A stretch of DNA of 42,066 nt from an uncultured Faecalibacterium sp. (GTDB taxonomy: Bacteria; Bacillota; Clostridia; Oscillospirales; Ruminococcaceae). Numbering within the stretch: position 1 is the stretch's first letter; every line of letters starts with the position of its first letter. This document shows positions 7,911 through 16,910 of this stretch, piece after piece. The stretch spans positions 1 to 42,066 of the forward strand of contig UQDV01000021.1 of NCBI GenBank assembly GCA_900539945.1, in the 5' to 3' direction. The notes beneath the pieces were generated by a model, which saw only the letters and a program-made list of their open reading frames with translations, had not been told where the DNA came from and made no database searches. The position numbers were made by a program, and so were the translations under genes.

Positions 7911-10217
7911 TTAGTTCAGTACGATCTCGCCGTTCTCGTCGGCATCCACCACAAGGGTGCTGCCGGAGGCCAGGGTGCCGTCGATGAGCTTTTCGGCGGC
8001 GGGGTCCTCCACGGCCTTGCGGATGACACGGCGCAGGTCGCGGGCACCAAACTTGCCGCCCTCGCTCTTCTTCACCAGTGCCTTGAGGGCCGCCGGAGTA
8101 TAGCGGTAGGCGATGCCCTTGGCGTCCATGCCGGGCTTGTACTCGTCCAGCATCAGGGCTGCAATGCCCTGCAGGGTCTCCTCGCTCAGGGGCTTGAAGG
8201 TGATCACCTCGTCCACACGGCCCAGGAACTCCGGCCGCAGGAACTGTGCCAGCGCCTTGCGGGTCTTTTCGGCACTGCGCTGCTCTTCGCTCTTGTTGAA
8301 GCCCAGGCTGCTGGTGCTCTGGTCGCTGCTGCCCGCGTTGGAGGTCATGCAGATGACCGTGTTGGAAAAGTCCACCGTGCGGCCCTGGGCGTCGTTGATC
8401 TTGCCTTCGTCCAGGATCTGCAGCAGGATGTTCATCACGTCCGGGTGGGCCTTTTCGATCTCGTCAAACAACACCACGCTGTAGGGGCGGCGGCGCACCT
8501 TCTCGGTGAGCTGACCGGCCTCCTCATAGCCCACATAGCCCGGAGGCGAACCGATCATACGGGACACTGCGTATTTTTCCATATACTCGCTCATGTCCAG
8601 ACGGATCAGCGGATCCGGGCCGTCGAACAGCTGGTTTGCCAGCTGCTTGACCAGCTCGGTCTTGCCCACGCCGGTGGGCCCCACAAAGATGAAGCTGGCC
8701 GGACGGCGGCGGCCGGACAGATCGGCGCGGCTGCGCTTGATGGCCTGCGCCACCAGATGCACGGCCTCGTCCTGGCCGACGATCTTCTTTTTCAGCTCAT
8801 TTTCCAACCCGGCCAGCTTGGCGAACTCACTCTCGCGGATCTTCACCGCCGGGATACCGGTCCACAGCTCGATGACCTTGGCCACGTCATCCATGGTCAC
8901 CTGGATCTCACTGGCGGCTGCCTGCTTGGCGGGCAGCTCGGCTTCCAGCTTGGCGATGCGGGTCTTGCGCTCCGCCACCCGCTCATAGTCGATGGGCTCG
9001 TTGACGTCCGCCGTCTCCATATCCGCTTCTTCCTGCTTCAGGGCGTCCAGCTCCTTCTGCATGCCCAGATACTCGGAGATGACCGGGTGGGCCAGATTGC
9101 AGCAGGCGCAGGCTTCGTCCAGCAGGTCGATGGCCTTGTCGGGCAGATAGCGGTCCGTGATGTAGCGTTCGCTCAGGGTGACGGTGGCACTCAGCACGTC
9201 GGCGGGCACCTGCACATGGTGATGCTGCTCGTAGTAGTGCTTGATGCCGTTCATCACGGCCAGCGTGTCGGCCACGCTGGGCTCCTCCACCCGCACGGGC
9301 TGGAAGCGGCGCTCCAGTGCCTGATCCTTCTCAATGTACTTGCGGTACTCGGTAAAGGTGGTGGCACCGATCACCTGGATCTCGCCGCGGGACAGGGCGG
9401 GCTTGAGGATGTTGCCCGCGTTCATGGCACCCTCGCTCTCACCGGCAGAGGTGATGGTGTGGATCTCGTCGATGAACAGGATCACGTTCCCGGCTGCCTT
9501 CACCTCGCCCAGCAGGCCCTTGACCCGCTGCTCAAACTGGCCGCGGAACTGGGTGCCCGCCACCAGACTGGTGAGGTCCAGCAGATAGATCTCCTTGTCC
9601 TGCAGGCCGATGGGCACATCGCCCTTGGCAATGCGCTCGGCGATGCCCTCGGCAATGGCCGTCTTACCCACACCGGCTTCGCCGATGAGGCAGGGGTTGT
9701 TCTTCTGGCGGCGGCTCAGGATCTGGATGGTGCGGTAGATCTCGCGGTCACGGCCGATGATATTATCCAGTTTGCCTTCCCGCGCCTTGCGGGTCAGGTT
9801 CTCACAATAGGTATCCAGGAATTTGCGCTTGGGGGGCTTTTTGCCGTTCTTGCGGTCGGAGCCCTTTTTGTCGCCGTCCTGTTTTTCACTGCTGGTAAAG
9901 CCCAGCGGGAAGGTGGCATTGCTGCCGGGGATCAGATCTTCGTCCTCGTCGGGGGCATCCTCGCCGCCCTGGGTCATGTTCATCATCATGGAGAGAGGGT
10001 TGGAATCGCCCAGCTCTTCCATCATGCTCTCCATCCGGTTTTCCATGTTGTCCAGATCCTGATCCGACATGCCGAACTGCTTCATCAGATCGTCCACCGG
10101 TTTGATGTGCAGCTCCCGCGCACAATGCAGGCAGTAGCCCTCCTGCTTCATCTGGCCATCCACCATCCGCTGGATGAAAATGATGGCCGGACGTTTCTGG
10201 CATCGAATACAGACCAT
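7911..10217 (-). CDS. Clp ATPase, ClpE-like, with N-terminal zinc finger
   Basis: A 768-residue HSP100/Clp unfoldase. The N-terminus has a four-cysteine zinc site (C3, C6, C29, C32), as in ClpE, in place of the N-domain repeats of ClpC. It is followed by an acidic, low-complexity linker rich in Met, Asp and Lys (about 45-125). The first AAA+ domain has [14 protein letters not shown] coiled middle segment follows, then the second AAA+ domain with [12 protein letters not shown] and [11 protein letters not shown]. An LGF tripeptide in the second domain matches the IGF/LGF loop that docks ClpP, so it probably feeds a protease. AAGGAGG sets the start. It is last in the truA-DUF5711-cvpA-clp group. 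No CtsR or mcsAB gene is nearby. Confidence 0.92.
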   Translation of the reverse strand: MVCIRCQKRPAIIFIQRMVDGQMKQEGYCLHCARELHIKPVDDLMKQFGMSDQDLDNMENRMESMMEELGDSNPLSMMMNMTQGGEDAPDEDEDLIPGSNATFPLGFTSSEKQDGDKKGSDRKNGKKPPKRKFLDTYCENLTRKAREGKLDNIIGRDREIYRTIQILSRRQKNNPCLIGEAGVGKTAIAEGIAERIAKGDVPIGLQDKEIYLLDLTSLVAGTQFRGQFEQRVKGLLGEVKAAGNVILFIDEIHTITSAGESEGAMNAGNILKPALSRGEIQVIGATTFTEYRKYIEKDQALERRFQPVRVEEPSVADTLAVMNGIKHYYEQHHHVQVPADVLSATVTLSERYITDRYLPDKAIDLLDEACACCNLAHPVISEYLGMQKELDALKQEEADMETADVNEPIDYERVAERKTRIAKLEAELPAKQAAASEIQVTMDDVAKVIELWTGIPAVKIRESEFAKLAGLENELKKKIVGQDEAVHLVAQAIKRSRADLSGRRRPASFIFVGPTGVGKTELVKQLANQLFDGPDPLIRLDMSEYMEKYAVSRMIGSPPGYVGYEEAGQLTEKVRRRPYSVVLFDEIEKAHPDVMNILLQILDEGKINDAQGRTVDFSNTVICMTSNAGSSDQSTSSLGFNKSEEQRSAEKTRKALAQFLRPEFLGRVDEVITFKPLSEETLQGIAALMLDEYKPGMDAKGIAYRYTPAALKALVKKSEGGKFGARDLRRVIRKAVEDPAAEKLIDGTLASGSTLVVDADENGEIVLN

Positions 10218-10250
10218 AGTTCCTCCTTGCTGTTCTCTCCCCGTTCTCTG

Positions 10251-10946
10251 TTACAGGAACGGGTTGAACAGATTAAACACTTTATAGTAAAGACTGCCGC
10301 TCATCACGGTGTCATTCAGCACACTCAGGCTGCCGCCGGTGATCACCACAAGGCCCCACACGACACACAGCACCAGATAGATGTCCATCAGCGCGGTGCC
10401 GCCGCCCACCAGCCAGCCAAGGCCCCGGTTCACCGTGCCGACTACCGGCAGCTTGTTCACAAGGCCCAGCACCGTGACCAGCATGCTCACCAGCAGCCGC
10501 AGCAGCGCGTAGAACACAAAGAACAGCACCAGCATGATCACCGGGGTCAGCAGGGGCTGCAGGACCTTTTCCACAATGGCATCGGCCAGCACCACGGCGT
10601 TGTCGGACAGCACCGCTCCGATGGACCGCTCACAGGCTGCCACGATGGACGCCCGGAAGCTCTGGGGCAGAAACCCCGCGTACTTGTCGGCAATGCCGGT
10701 CAGGTCCACCACGCCGCCTGCGGCCAGGCTGGCCGCGATCTGGGTGCGGAAACCACCGGCCAGCAGGTGCTCGAATACCCAGCCCGCACAGGCGGACGAA
10801 AGCTGATGGGCCCCCAGCAGGCTCAGGCCGTTGCCCAGCAGCTGGACCATGGAGGCCAGAAAGCCCTTGCGCGCATACCGCACGGTCAGGACGATCCACG
10901 CCGCCGTACATAGGATATCAAAAAGAAATGACGGATTCTTGAACAT
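10251..10946 (-). CDS. CvpA family membrane protein
   Basis: A 231-residue protein with about four membrane segments, resembling the CvpA (colicin V production) family. The C-terminal half has the typical NKLPVVGTVNRGLGWLVGG segment followed by a hydrophobic helix. The family's molecular role is still poorly defined; it is linked to envelope stress and division in other bacteria. It starts 60 nt after the DUF5711 gene and ends 33 nt before the clp gene, so it probably shares their transcript. Confidence 0.8.
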   Translation of the reverse strand: MFKNPSFLFDILCTAAWIVLTVRYARKGFLASMVQLLGNGLSLLGAHQLSSACAGWVFEHLLAGGFRTQIAASLAAGGVVDLTGIADKYAGFLPQSFRASIVAACERSIGAVLSDNAVVLADAIVEKVLQPLLTPVIMLVLFFVFYALLRLLVSMLVTVLGLVNKLPVVGTVNRGLGWLVGGGTALMDIYLVLCVVWGLVVITGGSLSVLNDTVMSGSLYYKVFNLFNPFL

Positions 10947-11006
10947 ACCTTGTTTTCCCTGTTATTTTTTAGCACTCGGCTCATGCCGCTGCGATAAAGA
11001 GGCGTC

Positions 11007-12230
11007 TCAGGACGCACTGGAGCTGTCCGGCTCCGGTGCCGTGACCTGCTGCACCGTATTTCCGCTGAACACCAGCAGCTGCCGACCATTGAGCACACCC
11101 GCCTGGGGCTTTGCATCCATCGGCTGGGTCCACTGGAACTCCCCCGCCTTGTTGAAGCATTCCACCGTGCTGTCGGTGAGCAAATAGAAGCCATCGGCTG
11201 CGCGGAGGATGTGGCTGGCCGCCGGCACATTGCCGCTGTACTGCACGCCCAGGCTGTTGTCCAGCAGCACGGCGGTGCAGGTCTGGCCGCCGCTCAGCAG
11301 CAGGGCCACGCCGCCGTTTTCGGTGTCCACATCCACAAGGGTACTGCCGCCGAAGTCATAGCTGGCCTTCTCGCCGCCGTTGGCACCGTACAGCACCGCC
11401 CGGTCCTCATAAAGGGCCAGCACGCTGTCCCCGCTCAGCCAGCCCAGCCACTGGGGCACGCTGGTGGCGGTGCCCAGCTGTACCGGGTCGCCCTGCGCAA
11501 GGGCCAACACATAGAGGTTCGTGGTCAGCTGACCGCCGTTCGCAGTCACCGCCGCCACCGCAATGCGGCGGCTGTCCGGTGAAAAGGCCATGCGCAGCGG
11601 GGTGCCCTCGGCGCTGGTCAGGTTCCAGCTCAGTACCTGTTCCATGGCGGACGAGTACACGGTCAGCTTTGCCACGCTGTCGGTGTCGTCGGTGGCTACG
11701 GCCACCTGCCCGGCATCCGCCACGGCGCACAGGTAGATGCTGCTGTCCAGCGTTTTGGTGTACAGGTTCTGGGTGCGGCTCTCCACCCGCAGCTCATTGC
11801 CGGAGCGGTTGTACAGCACAAAGCGGCTTTTCCCGGCTGCCAGCGCCGGGCGGGCATAGCCGCTCTGGACGCTGTTGAGCTTTGCGCCGCCAAAACTGTA
11901 CACCACACAGCTGTCCGTGTCCATCTCCGCAAAGCCGCCGGACAGCTTTGCCACCGCCGTGGGCTCGGTGATGCCGGTCTGCTGCGGCCAGCCTGTGTTC
12001 GGGGTCAGGGTGATGTGCACACTGTCCACCAGATCCTTGGCACGGGCAATGGAGGTGCCCACCGCGCCGGTGGCAAACAGGACCAGCACCGTGAGCACCG
12101 CCACGATGATGGCCCCGCGGCGCAGCCGACGGCTGCGTGCCCGCTGACGCGCTGCTTCCAGATACTCGACCCGTCCGGCCGAGAGCGGCTCGCCCTCTGC
12201 CGGGGAACTGCCGCGATGAATCTTTCTCAT
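11007..12230 (-). CDS. DUF5711-like membrane-anchored beta-propeller protein
   Basis: A 407-residue protein. It has a basic cytosolic N-terminus, one membrane helix (GAIIVAVLTVLVLFATGAV, about 49-67) and a large extracytoplasmic part with repeated strand-turn patterns typical of WD40-like propellers (for example FSPDSRRIAVAAV). It resembles the DUF5711 family of Clostridia, whose function is unknown. The ATG at 12230 follows AAGGAG and overlaps the truA stop by 4 nt (ATGA), indicating translational coupling. The 49 extra in-frame residues upstream lie inside truA and are rejected. Being coupled to a tRNA enzyme and CvpA hints at an envelope-related job, but that is only inference. Confidence 0.75.
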   Translation of the reverse strand: MRKIHRGSSPAEGEPLSAGRVEYLEAARQRARSRRLRRGAIIVAVLTVLVLFATGAVGTSIARAKDLVDSVHITLTPNTGWPQQTGITEPTAVAKLSGGFAEMDTDSCVVYSFGGAKLNSVQSGYARPALAAGKSRFVLYNRSGNELRVESRTQNLYTKTLDSSIYLCAVADAGQVAVATDDTDSVAKLTVYSSAMEQVLSWNLTSAEGTPLRMAFSPDSRRIAVAAVTANGGQLTTNLYVLALAQGDPVQLGTATSVPQWLGWLSGDSVLALYEDRAVLYGANGGEKASYDFGGSTLVDVDTENGGVALLLSGGQTCTAVLLDNSLGVQYSGNVPAASHILRAADGFYLLTDSTVECFNKAGEFQWTQPMDAKPQAGVLNGRQLLVFSGNTVQQVTAPEPDSSSAS

Positions 12231-12991
12231 GAATGGTTCTCCTTCATATCCGGGTATTCCACACATTTCAGGAACAGCCCCTTTGCCGGCAGGGTCGGCC
12301 CCGCCTGGCTGCGGTCGCAGCCGGCCAGGATGCCGGGGATCTGTTCCGGCTGCATCCGGCCCGCGCCCACTTCGCACAAGGTGCCCGCCAGAATGCGCAC
12401 CATGTTATACAGGTAGCCGTCCGCCGTCACCTCAATGTCAATCTCGTCGCCCCGCCGGGTGACATGGCAGTCGGTGATGGTGCGCACCGTGTCGCCATGG
12501 GCTGCGGCGGACGACCCCGCCGCGCACAGGGCCAGAAAATCGTGGGTGCCCACGAACTGCTGCGCCGCCGCCTGCATCCGCACTTCGTCCAGATGCTTCG
12601 GCATCCGGGTGTAGTAGGCCGCGTCAAAGGGCGAGTCGATGGGGTGGTTGTGGATGCGGTACAGATAGGTCTTGGTGTGGGCCGCGTACCGGGCGTGGAA
12701 ATCCTCCGGCACCACCCGCGCCGCCAGCACCCGGATGTCCGGCGGCAGGTGCTGGTTCAGCGCCAGCGGCAGCTTTTCCGGCGGAATGCGGGTGTCGGCG
12801 TGGAAGTTGAGCCGAAAGCCCAGCGCGTGCACCCCGGCATCCGTGCGGCTGCAGCCCTTGATGTCCGGCCGGGCACCCAGCACGGCTTCCAGCGCATCCT
12901 GAAACACAGCCGCTACGCTGCGCCCGTTGGGCTGCACCTGAAACCCGCAGTAATTCGTGCCATCGTAGGCAAGGGTCAGTAAAAAGTTCAT
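12227..12991 (-). CDS. truA: tRNA pseudouridine synthase A
   Basis: A 254-residue enzyme that converts U38-U40 of tRNA anticodon stems to pseudouridine. The catalytic aspartate is D51 in CSRTDAGVHALG, and the early LAYDGTNYCGFQ motif is intact. Length is normal. It lies downstream of ecfA1-ecfA2-ecfT as in many Firmicutes, but a structured 230-nt spacer separates it from ecfT. The usual next genes rplM-rpsI are about 10 kb away. Its start is preceded by GGGAAAG at a rather long distance. Confidence 0.96.
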   Translation of the reverse strand: MNFLLTLAYDGTNYCGFQVQPNGRSVAAVFQDALEAVLGARPDIKGCSRTDAGVHALGFRLNFHADTRIPPEKLPLALNQHLPPDIRVLAARVVPEDFHARYAAHTKTYLYRIHNHPIDSPFDAAYYTRMPKHLDEVRMQAAAQQFVGTHDFLALCAAGSSAAAHGDTVRTITDCHVTRRGDEIDIEVTADGYLYNMVRILAGTLCEVGAGRMQPEQIPGILAGCDRSQAGPTLPAKGLFLKCVEYPDMKENHS

Positions 12992-13031
12992 GGATAAACG
13001 CTGCTTTCCCGTTTCATGGTTTTAAATCGGA

Positions 13032-13199
13032 AGAACGCAAAAAGCGTCCGGCGACAGCGCCGACTGGCGCAGCGCCAGCTTTTTGCGTTCTGACTTCAGC
13101 TTTGGGGTCTGAAAGGGGCGGGCAGCCCCTTTCTCGTCAGGGGTAAGTGGAGTCCAGAGGATGAGAGGGGCGCGTCGAAACGCCCCTCTTGTCCTCTGG
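13032..13199. repeat. Stacked hairpins between ecfT and truA
   Basis: Three structures fill the spacer. First, a 14-bp perfect stem (13032-13045 with 13078-13091) encloses two smaller hairpins (13050-13061 and 13065-13077), a three-way fold. Second, GAAAGGGGC/GCCCCTTTC (13111-13119, 13125-13133). Third, a nested stem CCAGAGGA..AGAGGGGCG with its complement (13154-13199). None has a U-tract. They look like intergenic palindromic repeats or RNA processing signals, not terminators. I see no gene here. Confidence 0.65.
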
Positions 13200-13221
13200 C
13201 CCAGCGGAGCGTCATGCTCCT

Positions 13222-14037
13222 TTAAAAATTCGGGAACACCCACCGGGACGACAGGATCACCGCAAAGCAGACGATGCAGAACGCCAGGTCGATGTAGTCC
13301 TGCTTCATGCAGCGCAGCACCTTGAGCCGGGTGCGGCCGTCGCCGCCGCGGTAGCAGCGGCACTCCATGGCCATGGCCAGCTCGTCGGCACGGCGGAAGG
13401 CCGAGATGAACAGCGGGATGAGCACCGGCACCAGCGCCTTGACCCGGTCCAGCATCTTGCCGGTGTCCAGCTGGGCACCGCGGGCCTTCTGGGCGTTCAT
13501 GATCTTGTCGGTCTCCTCGATCAGGGTGGGGATGAACCGCAGGGCAATGCTCATCATCATGGCCAGCTCGTGCACCGGGAAGTGCAGCCTGCCCAAAGGC
13601 TTGAGCAGCTGTTCAATGGCATCCGTCAGCACGATAGGGCTGGTGGTGTAGGTGAGCAGGCTGGTGCCCGCGATCAGTGCCATGACACGCACGGCCATGA
13701 GCACCGCGTAGCGCACGCCCTCGGCGTAAATGGTCAGAAAGCCCAGCTTTACCAGCGGGTCGCCCTCGCCCGACACAAAGAACAGGTTGAGCACCGCCGT
13801 GAACACCACGATGGGCAGAATAGGCTTCAGGCTCTTGAGGATCATCTTGAAGGGGATCTGCGCCACCTTGTACATCAGCGCAAGGAACAGGATGGAAAGA
13901 GTCAGCCCCAGCGGGTTGGATGCCGCAAACAGCAGCACGATGTAAACGATGGTCAGCACCAGCTTCATGCGCGGGTCGAACCGGTGCACAAGGCTCGTGC
14001 CCGGGAAGTGCTGGCCGATGGTGATATCTCTCAGCAT
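13222..14037 (-). CDS. ecfT: ECF transporter transmembrane subunit EcfT
   Basis: A 271-residue energy-coupling subunit that links the EcfA ATPases to interchangeable vitamin/metal-binding S components. Hydrophobic segments cover the first two thirds. The coupling helices carry the family signatures KARGA and the second, RCYRGG-like motif (MECRCYRGGDG). Its start overlaps the ecfA2 stop by 7 nt and is preceded by AAGGGGG inside ecfA2, so the proteins are made together. No S component lies in the window, as expected for the group II (shared) module. Confidence 0.94.
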   Translation of the reverse strand: MLRDITIGQHFPGTSLVHRFDPRMKLVLTIVYIVLLFAASNPLGLTLSILFLALMYKVAQIPFKMILKSLKPILPIVVFTAVLNLFFVSGEGDPLVKLGFLTIYAEGVRYAVLMAVRVMALIAGTSLLTYTTSPIVLTDAIEQLLKPLGRLHFPVHELAMMMSIALRFIPTLIEETDKIMNAQKARGAQLDTGKMLDRVKALVPVLIPLFISAFRRADELAMAMECRCYRGGDGRTRLKVLRCMKQDYIDLAFCIVCFAVILSSRWVFPNF

Positions 14038-14951
14038 TTGTCAGCGCCCCCTTCCTGCTTGTCTGCGTGCGGGAGCACAAGGGTCTCCCCGGCATCCCGG
14101 CGGCGCTTGGCCTCCAGGATCATCTTGACGGCATAGGGGATGGTGTACACATCAGCTGGCACATCCACGCCCATTTCCCGCAGCTTGAGGAAGATCTTGG
14201 TCACCTGCGGCACGCTCAGGCCCAGCCCCAGCAGCTCCGGAGCCCGGGCAAAGACCTTTTCCACCGTGTCGTACATGGCGATCTTTTTGTTGCTCATCAC
14301 CAGCACCCGGTTGGCGTACTTGGCAATGTCCTCCATGCTGTGGGACACCAGCAGCACGGTGGTGCCGGTCTTTTTATGGTACTCCTTCACTTCCGAGAGG
14401 ATGTCGTCCCGGCCCTCCGGGTCCAGACCGGCGGCGGGCTCGTCCAGCACCAGGATGCGGGGCCGCATGGCCATGACGCCTGCCACCGCCACCCGGCGCT
14501 TCTGGCCGCCGGACAGCTCAAAGGGGCTGCGCTCCAGCAACGCCGGGTCCAGACCCACAAAGTCTGCGGCCTCGTGCACGCGGCGGTCGATCTCCGCCTC
14601 GTCCAGACCCATGTTCTTCGGGCCAAAGGCGATGTCCTTATAGCAAGTCTCCTCAAACAGCTGGTATTCCGGGTACTGGAATACCAGACCGGTGAGGAAG
14701 CGGAAGTCCCGGATCTTTTCCGGGTCGGCCCACAGGTCGCGGCCGTCGATGTAGATCTTACCGCTGGTGGGCTTGTTCAGGCCGTTCATGTGGGTGATGA
14801 GAGTGCTCTTGCCGGAGCCGGTAGCCCCGATGATGCCCACAAAGTCGCCCTCTTCCACCGTAAAGCTCACGTCATCCAGCGCGGTGACCGCATTGGGCAT
14901 GCCGGGGTTGTAGACGTAGCTCAGATGTTCTACTTTGATGATATCTGCCAT
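14031..14951 (-). CDS. ecfA2: ECF transporter ATPase EcfA2
   Basis: A 306-residue ABC ATPase, second of the pair. Walker A GATGSGKST, Q-loop VFQYPEYQLF, signature FELSGGQKRRVAVAG and Walker B RILVLDEPAAGLDP are intact. The VFQYPEYQLFEET segment and the longer C-terminus are typical of EcfA2 compared with EcfA1. It begins 15 nt after ecfA1 with an AAAGGGGG ribosome site. Confidence 0.95.
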   Translation of the reverse strand: MADIIKVEHLSYVYNPGMPNAVTALDDVSFTVEEGDFVGIIGATGSGKSTLITHMNGLNKPTSGKIYIDGRDLWADPEKIRDFRFLTGLVFQYPEYQLFEETCYKDIAFGPKNMGLDEAEIDRRVHEAADFVGLDPALLERSPFELSGGQKRRVAVAGVMAMRPRILVLDEPAAGLDPEGRDDILSEVKEYHKKTGTTVLLVSHSMEDIAKYANRVLVMSNKKIAMYDTVEKVFARAPELLGLGLSVPQVTKIFLKLREMGVDVPADVYTIPYAVKMILEAKRRRDAGETLVLPHADKQEGGADKC

Positions 14952-14966
14952 TTCGTCTGTCCCCCT

Positions 14967-15806
14967 TTACTGCAGCAGCTCATACAGTGCCTGTGCGCAG
15001 GCGCCGGTGTCGATGATGCCCTCCGGCATCGGGATGCCGGCCTTCACCAGCTCCTCCCGCAGCTCTGCGGCCTGCGGCACATCCAGATGCAGCGCGCGCA
15101 CCTTCTCGGTCTGGCTGAACACCTCTTTCGGGGTGCCCTCCATCACCACATGGCCCTTGCTCATCACCAGCACACGGTCGGCCTGGGCGGCCTCTTCCAT
15201 GTAGTGGGTGATGGACACCACGGTGATGCCCATGTTCTTGTTCAGGTGGTGGATGGTCTGCATCACCTGTTCCCGGCCGCGGGGGTCCAGCATGGCGGTG
15301 GCTTCATCCAAAATCAGGCAGTCCGGCCGCATGGCCACCACGCCTGCAATGGCCACGCGCTGCTTCTGGCCGCCGGACAGGTTGTGGGGTGCCCGCTCCC
15401 GGTACTCGTAGATGCCGGCCATCTTCATGGACTCATCCACTCGGCGGCGCATCTCGTCCGGCGGCACGCCCAGATTCTCCAGCGCAAAGGCCACATCCTC
15501 TTCCACCACGGTGGCCACGATCTGGTTATCCGGGTTCTGGAACACCATGCCCACCGTCTGGCGGATGTCGTAGAGCTTGCTGTCGTCGCTGGTGTCCATG
15601 CCTTCCACATAGACCTTGCCGCTTTCCGGCAGCAAGATGGCGTTGAAGTGCTTAGCCAGCGTGGATTTGCCGCAGCCGTTGGCACCCAGCACGGCCACGA
15701 ACTCGCCGCGCTTCACGCTTGTCGATACGCCGTCCAGCGCATAAACGGGCTGTTCACTGTCATAGCGGAACTTTAAGTTTTCTGCTGTTAAAATCGTTTC
15801 ACTCAT
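14967..15806 (-). CDS. ecfA1: ECF transporter ATPase EcfA1
   Basis: A 279-residue ABC ATPase, first gene of the ecfA1-A2-T operon. Walker A GANGCGKST, Q-loop VFQNPDNQIVATVVEEDVAF, signature HNLSGGQKQRVAIAG and Walker B CLILDEATAMLDP are all present. The VFQNPDNQ form is characteristic of EcfA1. It heterodimerises with EcfA2 to drive EcfT and various S components. No strong promoter is obvious in the 216 nt upstream. Confidence 0.95.
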   Translation of the reverse strand: MSETILTAENLKFRYDSEQPVYALDGVSTSVKRGEFVAVLGANGCGKSTLAKHFNAILLPESGKVYVEGMDTSDDSKLYDIRQTVGMVFQNPDNQIVATVVEEDVAFALENLGVPPDEMRRRVDESMKMAGIYEYRERAPHNLSGGQKQRVAIAGVVAMRPDCLILDEATAMLDPRGREQVMQTIHHLNKNMGITVVSITHYMEEAAQADRVLVMSKGHVVMEGTPKEVFSQTEKVRALHLDVPQAAELREELVKAGIPMPEGIIDTGACAQALYELLQ

Positions 15807-15910
15807 TTGTTTTCTCTTTCTGGTGGTGCGCCCCTCCGAAAGGGGCTGTACCCCATTCTTGGATCTTCTTCATTTTTTCAGGAAGGCTGCCTTTGGGCGG
15901 CCCCTCCCGT

Positions 15911-15958
15911 GAAAATGCGTTTGGAGCGGCCCGCAGGCCGCGACAAACGCAAAATTAA
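15911..15958 (-). terminator. Hairpin after the RNA methyltransferase gene
   Basis: GCGTTTG (15917-15923) pairs with CAAACGC (15944-15950), with an inner CGGCC/GGCCG stem. On the minus strand it is followed by ATTTTC, a modest U-tract. It probably ends the glmM-methyltransferase transcript. The rest of the 15807-16022 gap shows only a GCCCCT/AGGGGC mini-hairpin. Confidence 0.5.
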
Positions 15959-16022
15959 AAATCTATTTTCCGCTGAATATGGCCAAAGCAAAGCGGAGGC
16001 CATTTCAATCGTTTCGGCTTAT

Positions 16023-16898
16023 TTATTCTTCCCAGATGGCCGTGGCACCGCAGGGCACCACGCCGCCGGTGGCGGACACCGGCAGGCCGATCTCGTCGCA
16101 GCTGGTCTTGCCGCCAAAGCGGGGCACCAGCGTGGTCTTGAGCATATATTCCATGACCGCCGGAGACAGGCCGGTGGTGTAGCTGTTGACCGCAAAGAAG
16201 AGGGGCTTGTCGCTCAGCACCTCTTCGCACTGGCTGATCAGGTCGTAGATGCAGTCCTCCAGCTTCCAGATCTCGCCGCCGGGGCCGCGGCCGTAGCTGG
16301 GCGGGTCCATGATGATGCCGTCATAGGTGTTGCCGCGGCGCTTTTCCCGCGCCACGAACTTGGCACAGTCGTCCACCAGCCAGCGGATGGGCCGGTCGGC
16401 CATGCCGCTGGCCACAGCGTTGTCCTTGCCCCAGGCCACGATGCCCTTGGAGGCGTCCACATGGCAGACGGTGGCCCCGGCCGCGGCACAGGCCAGCGTG
16501 GCACCGCCGGTGTAGCCGAACAGGTTCAGCACCTTCACCGGGCGACCGGCGGCGCGGATCTTCTGCTGGTACCAGGCCCAGTTGACGGCCTGCTCCGGGA
16601 ACACACCGGTGTGCTTGAAGCCGGTGGGGCTCACAATGAGGGTGAGCCGGTCGTCCCCTTCGCCGCAGTGGATCTTCCACTTTTCGGGCAGGCGGCGCTT
16701 GTACTCCCACTCGCCGCCGCCCTGATTGGAGCGGTGGTATACGGCATCCGCCTTGGCCCACAGCGGGCTTTGCTTCGGTGTTTTCCACACCACCTGCGGG
16801 TCCGGCCGGATGAGGATCGTCTCACCCCAGCGCTCCAGACGGTTGCCGTCGGTGGCATCCAGCAGTTCGTAGTCTTTCCAGGTATCTGCAGGGCGCAT
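16023..16898 (-). CDS. Class I SAM-dependent RNA methyltransferase, RlmI/RlmK-like
   Basis: A 291-residue Rossmann-fold methyltransferase. The SAM-binding motif I is VLNLFGYTGGATLACAAAG and motif IV is MDPPSYGRG, the pattern of 23S rRNA m5C methyltransferases of the RlmI/RlmK group. The N-terminal PUA domain of true RlmI is missing, so the exact target is uncertain. AAGGAG straddling the glmM stop sets the start; the genes are only 12 nt apart and surely cotranscribed. Confidence 0.82.
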   Translation of the reverse strand: MRPADTWKDYELLDATDGNRLERWGETILIRPDPQVVWKTPKQSPLWAKADAVYHRSNQGGGEWEYKRRLPEKWKIHCGEGDDRLTLIVSPTGFKHTGVFPEQAVNWAWYQQKIRAAGRPVKVLNLFGYTGGATLACAAAGATVCHVDASKGIVAWGKDNAVASGMADRPIRWLVDDCAKFVAREKRRGNTYDGIIMDPPSYGRGPGGEIWKLEDCIYDLISQCEEVLSDKPLFFAVNSYTTGLSPAVMEYMLKTTLVPRFGGKTSCDEIGLPVSATGGVVPCGATAIWEE

Positions 16899-16910
16899 AG
16901 CGTTCTCCTT

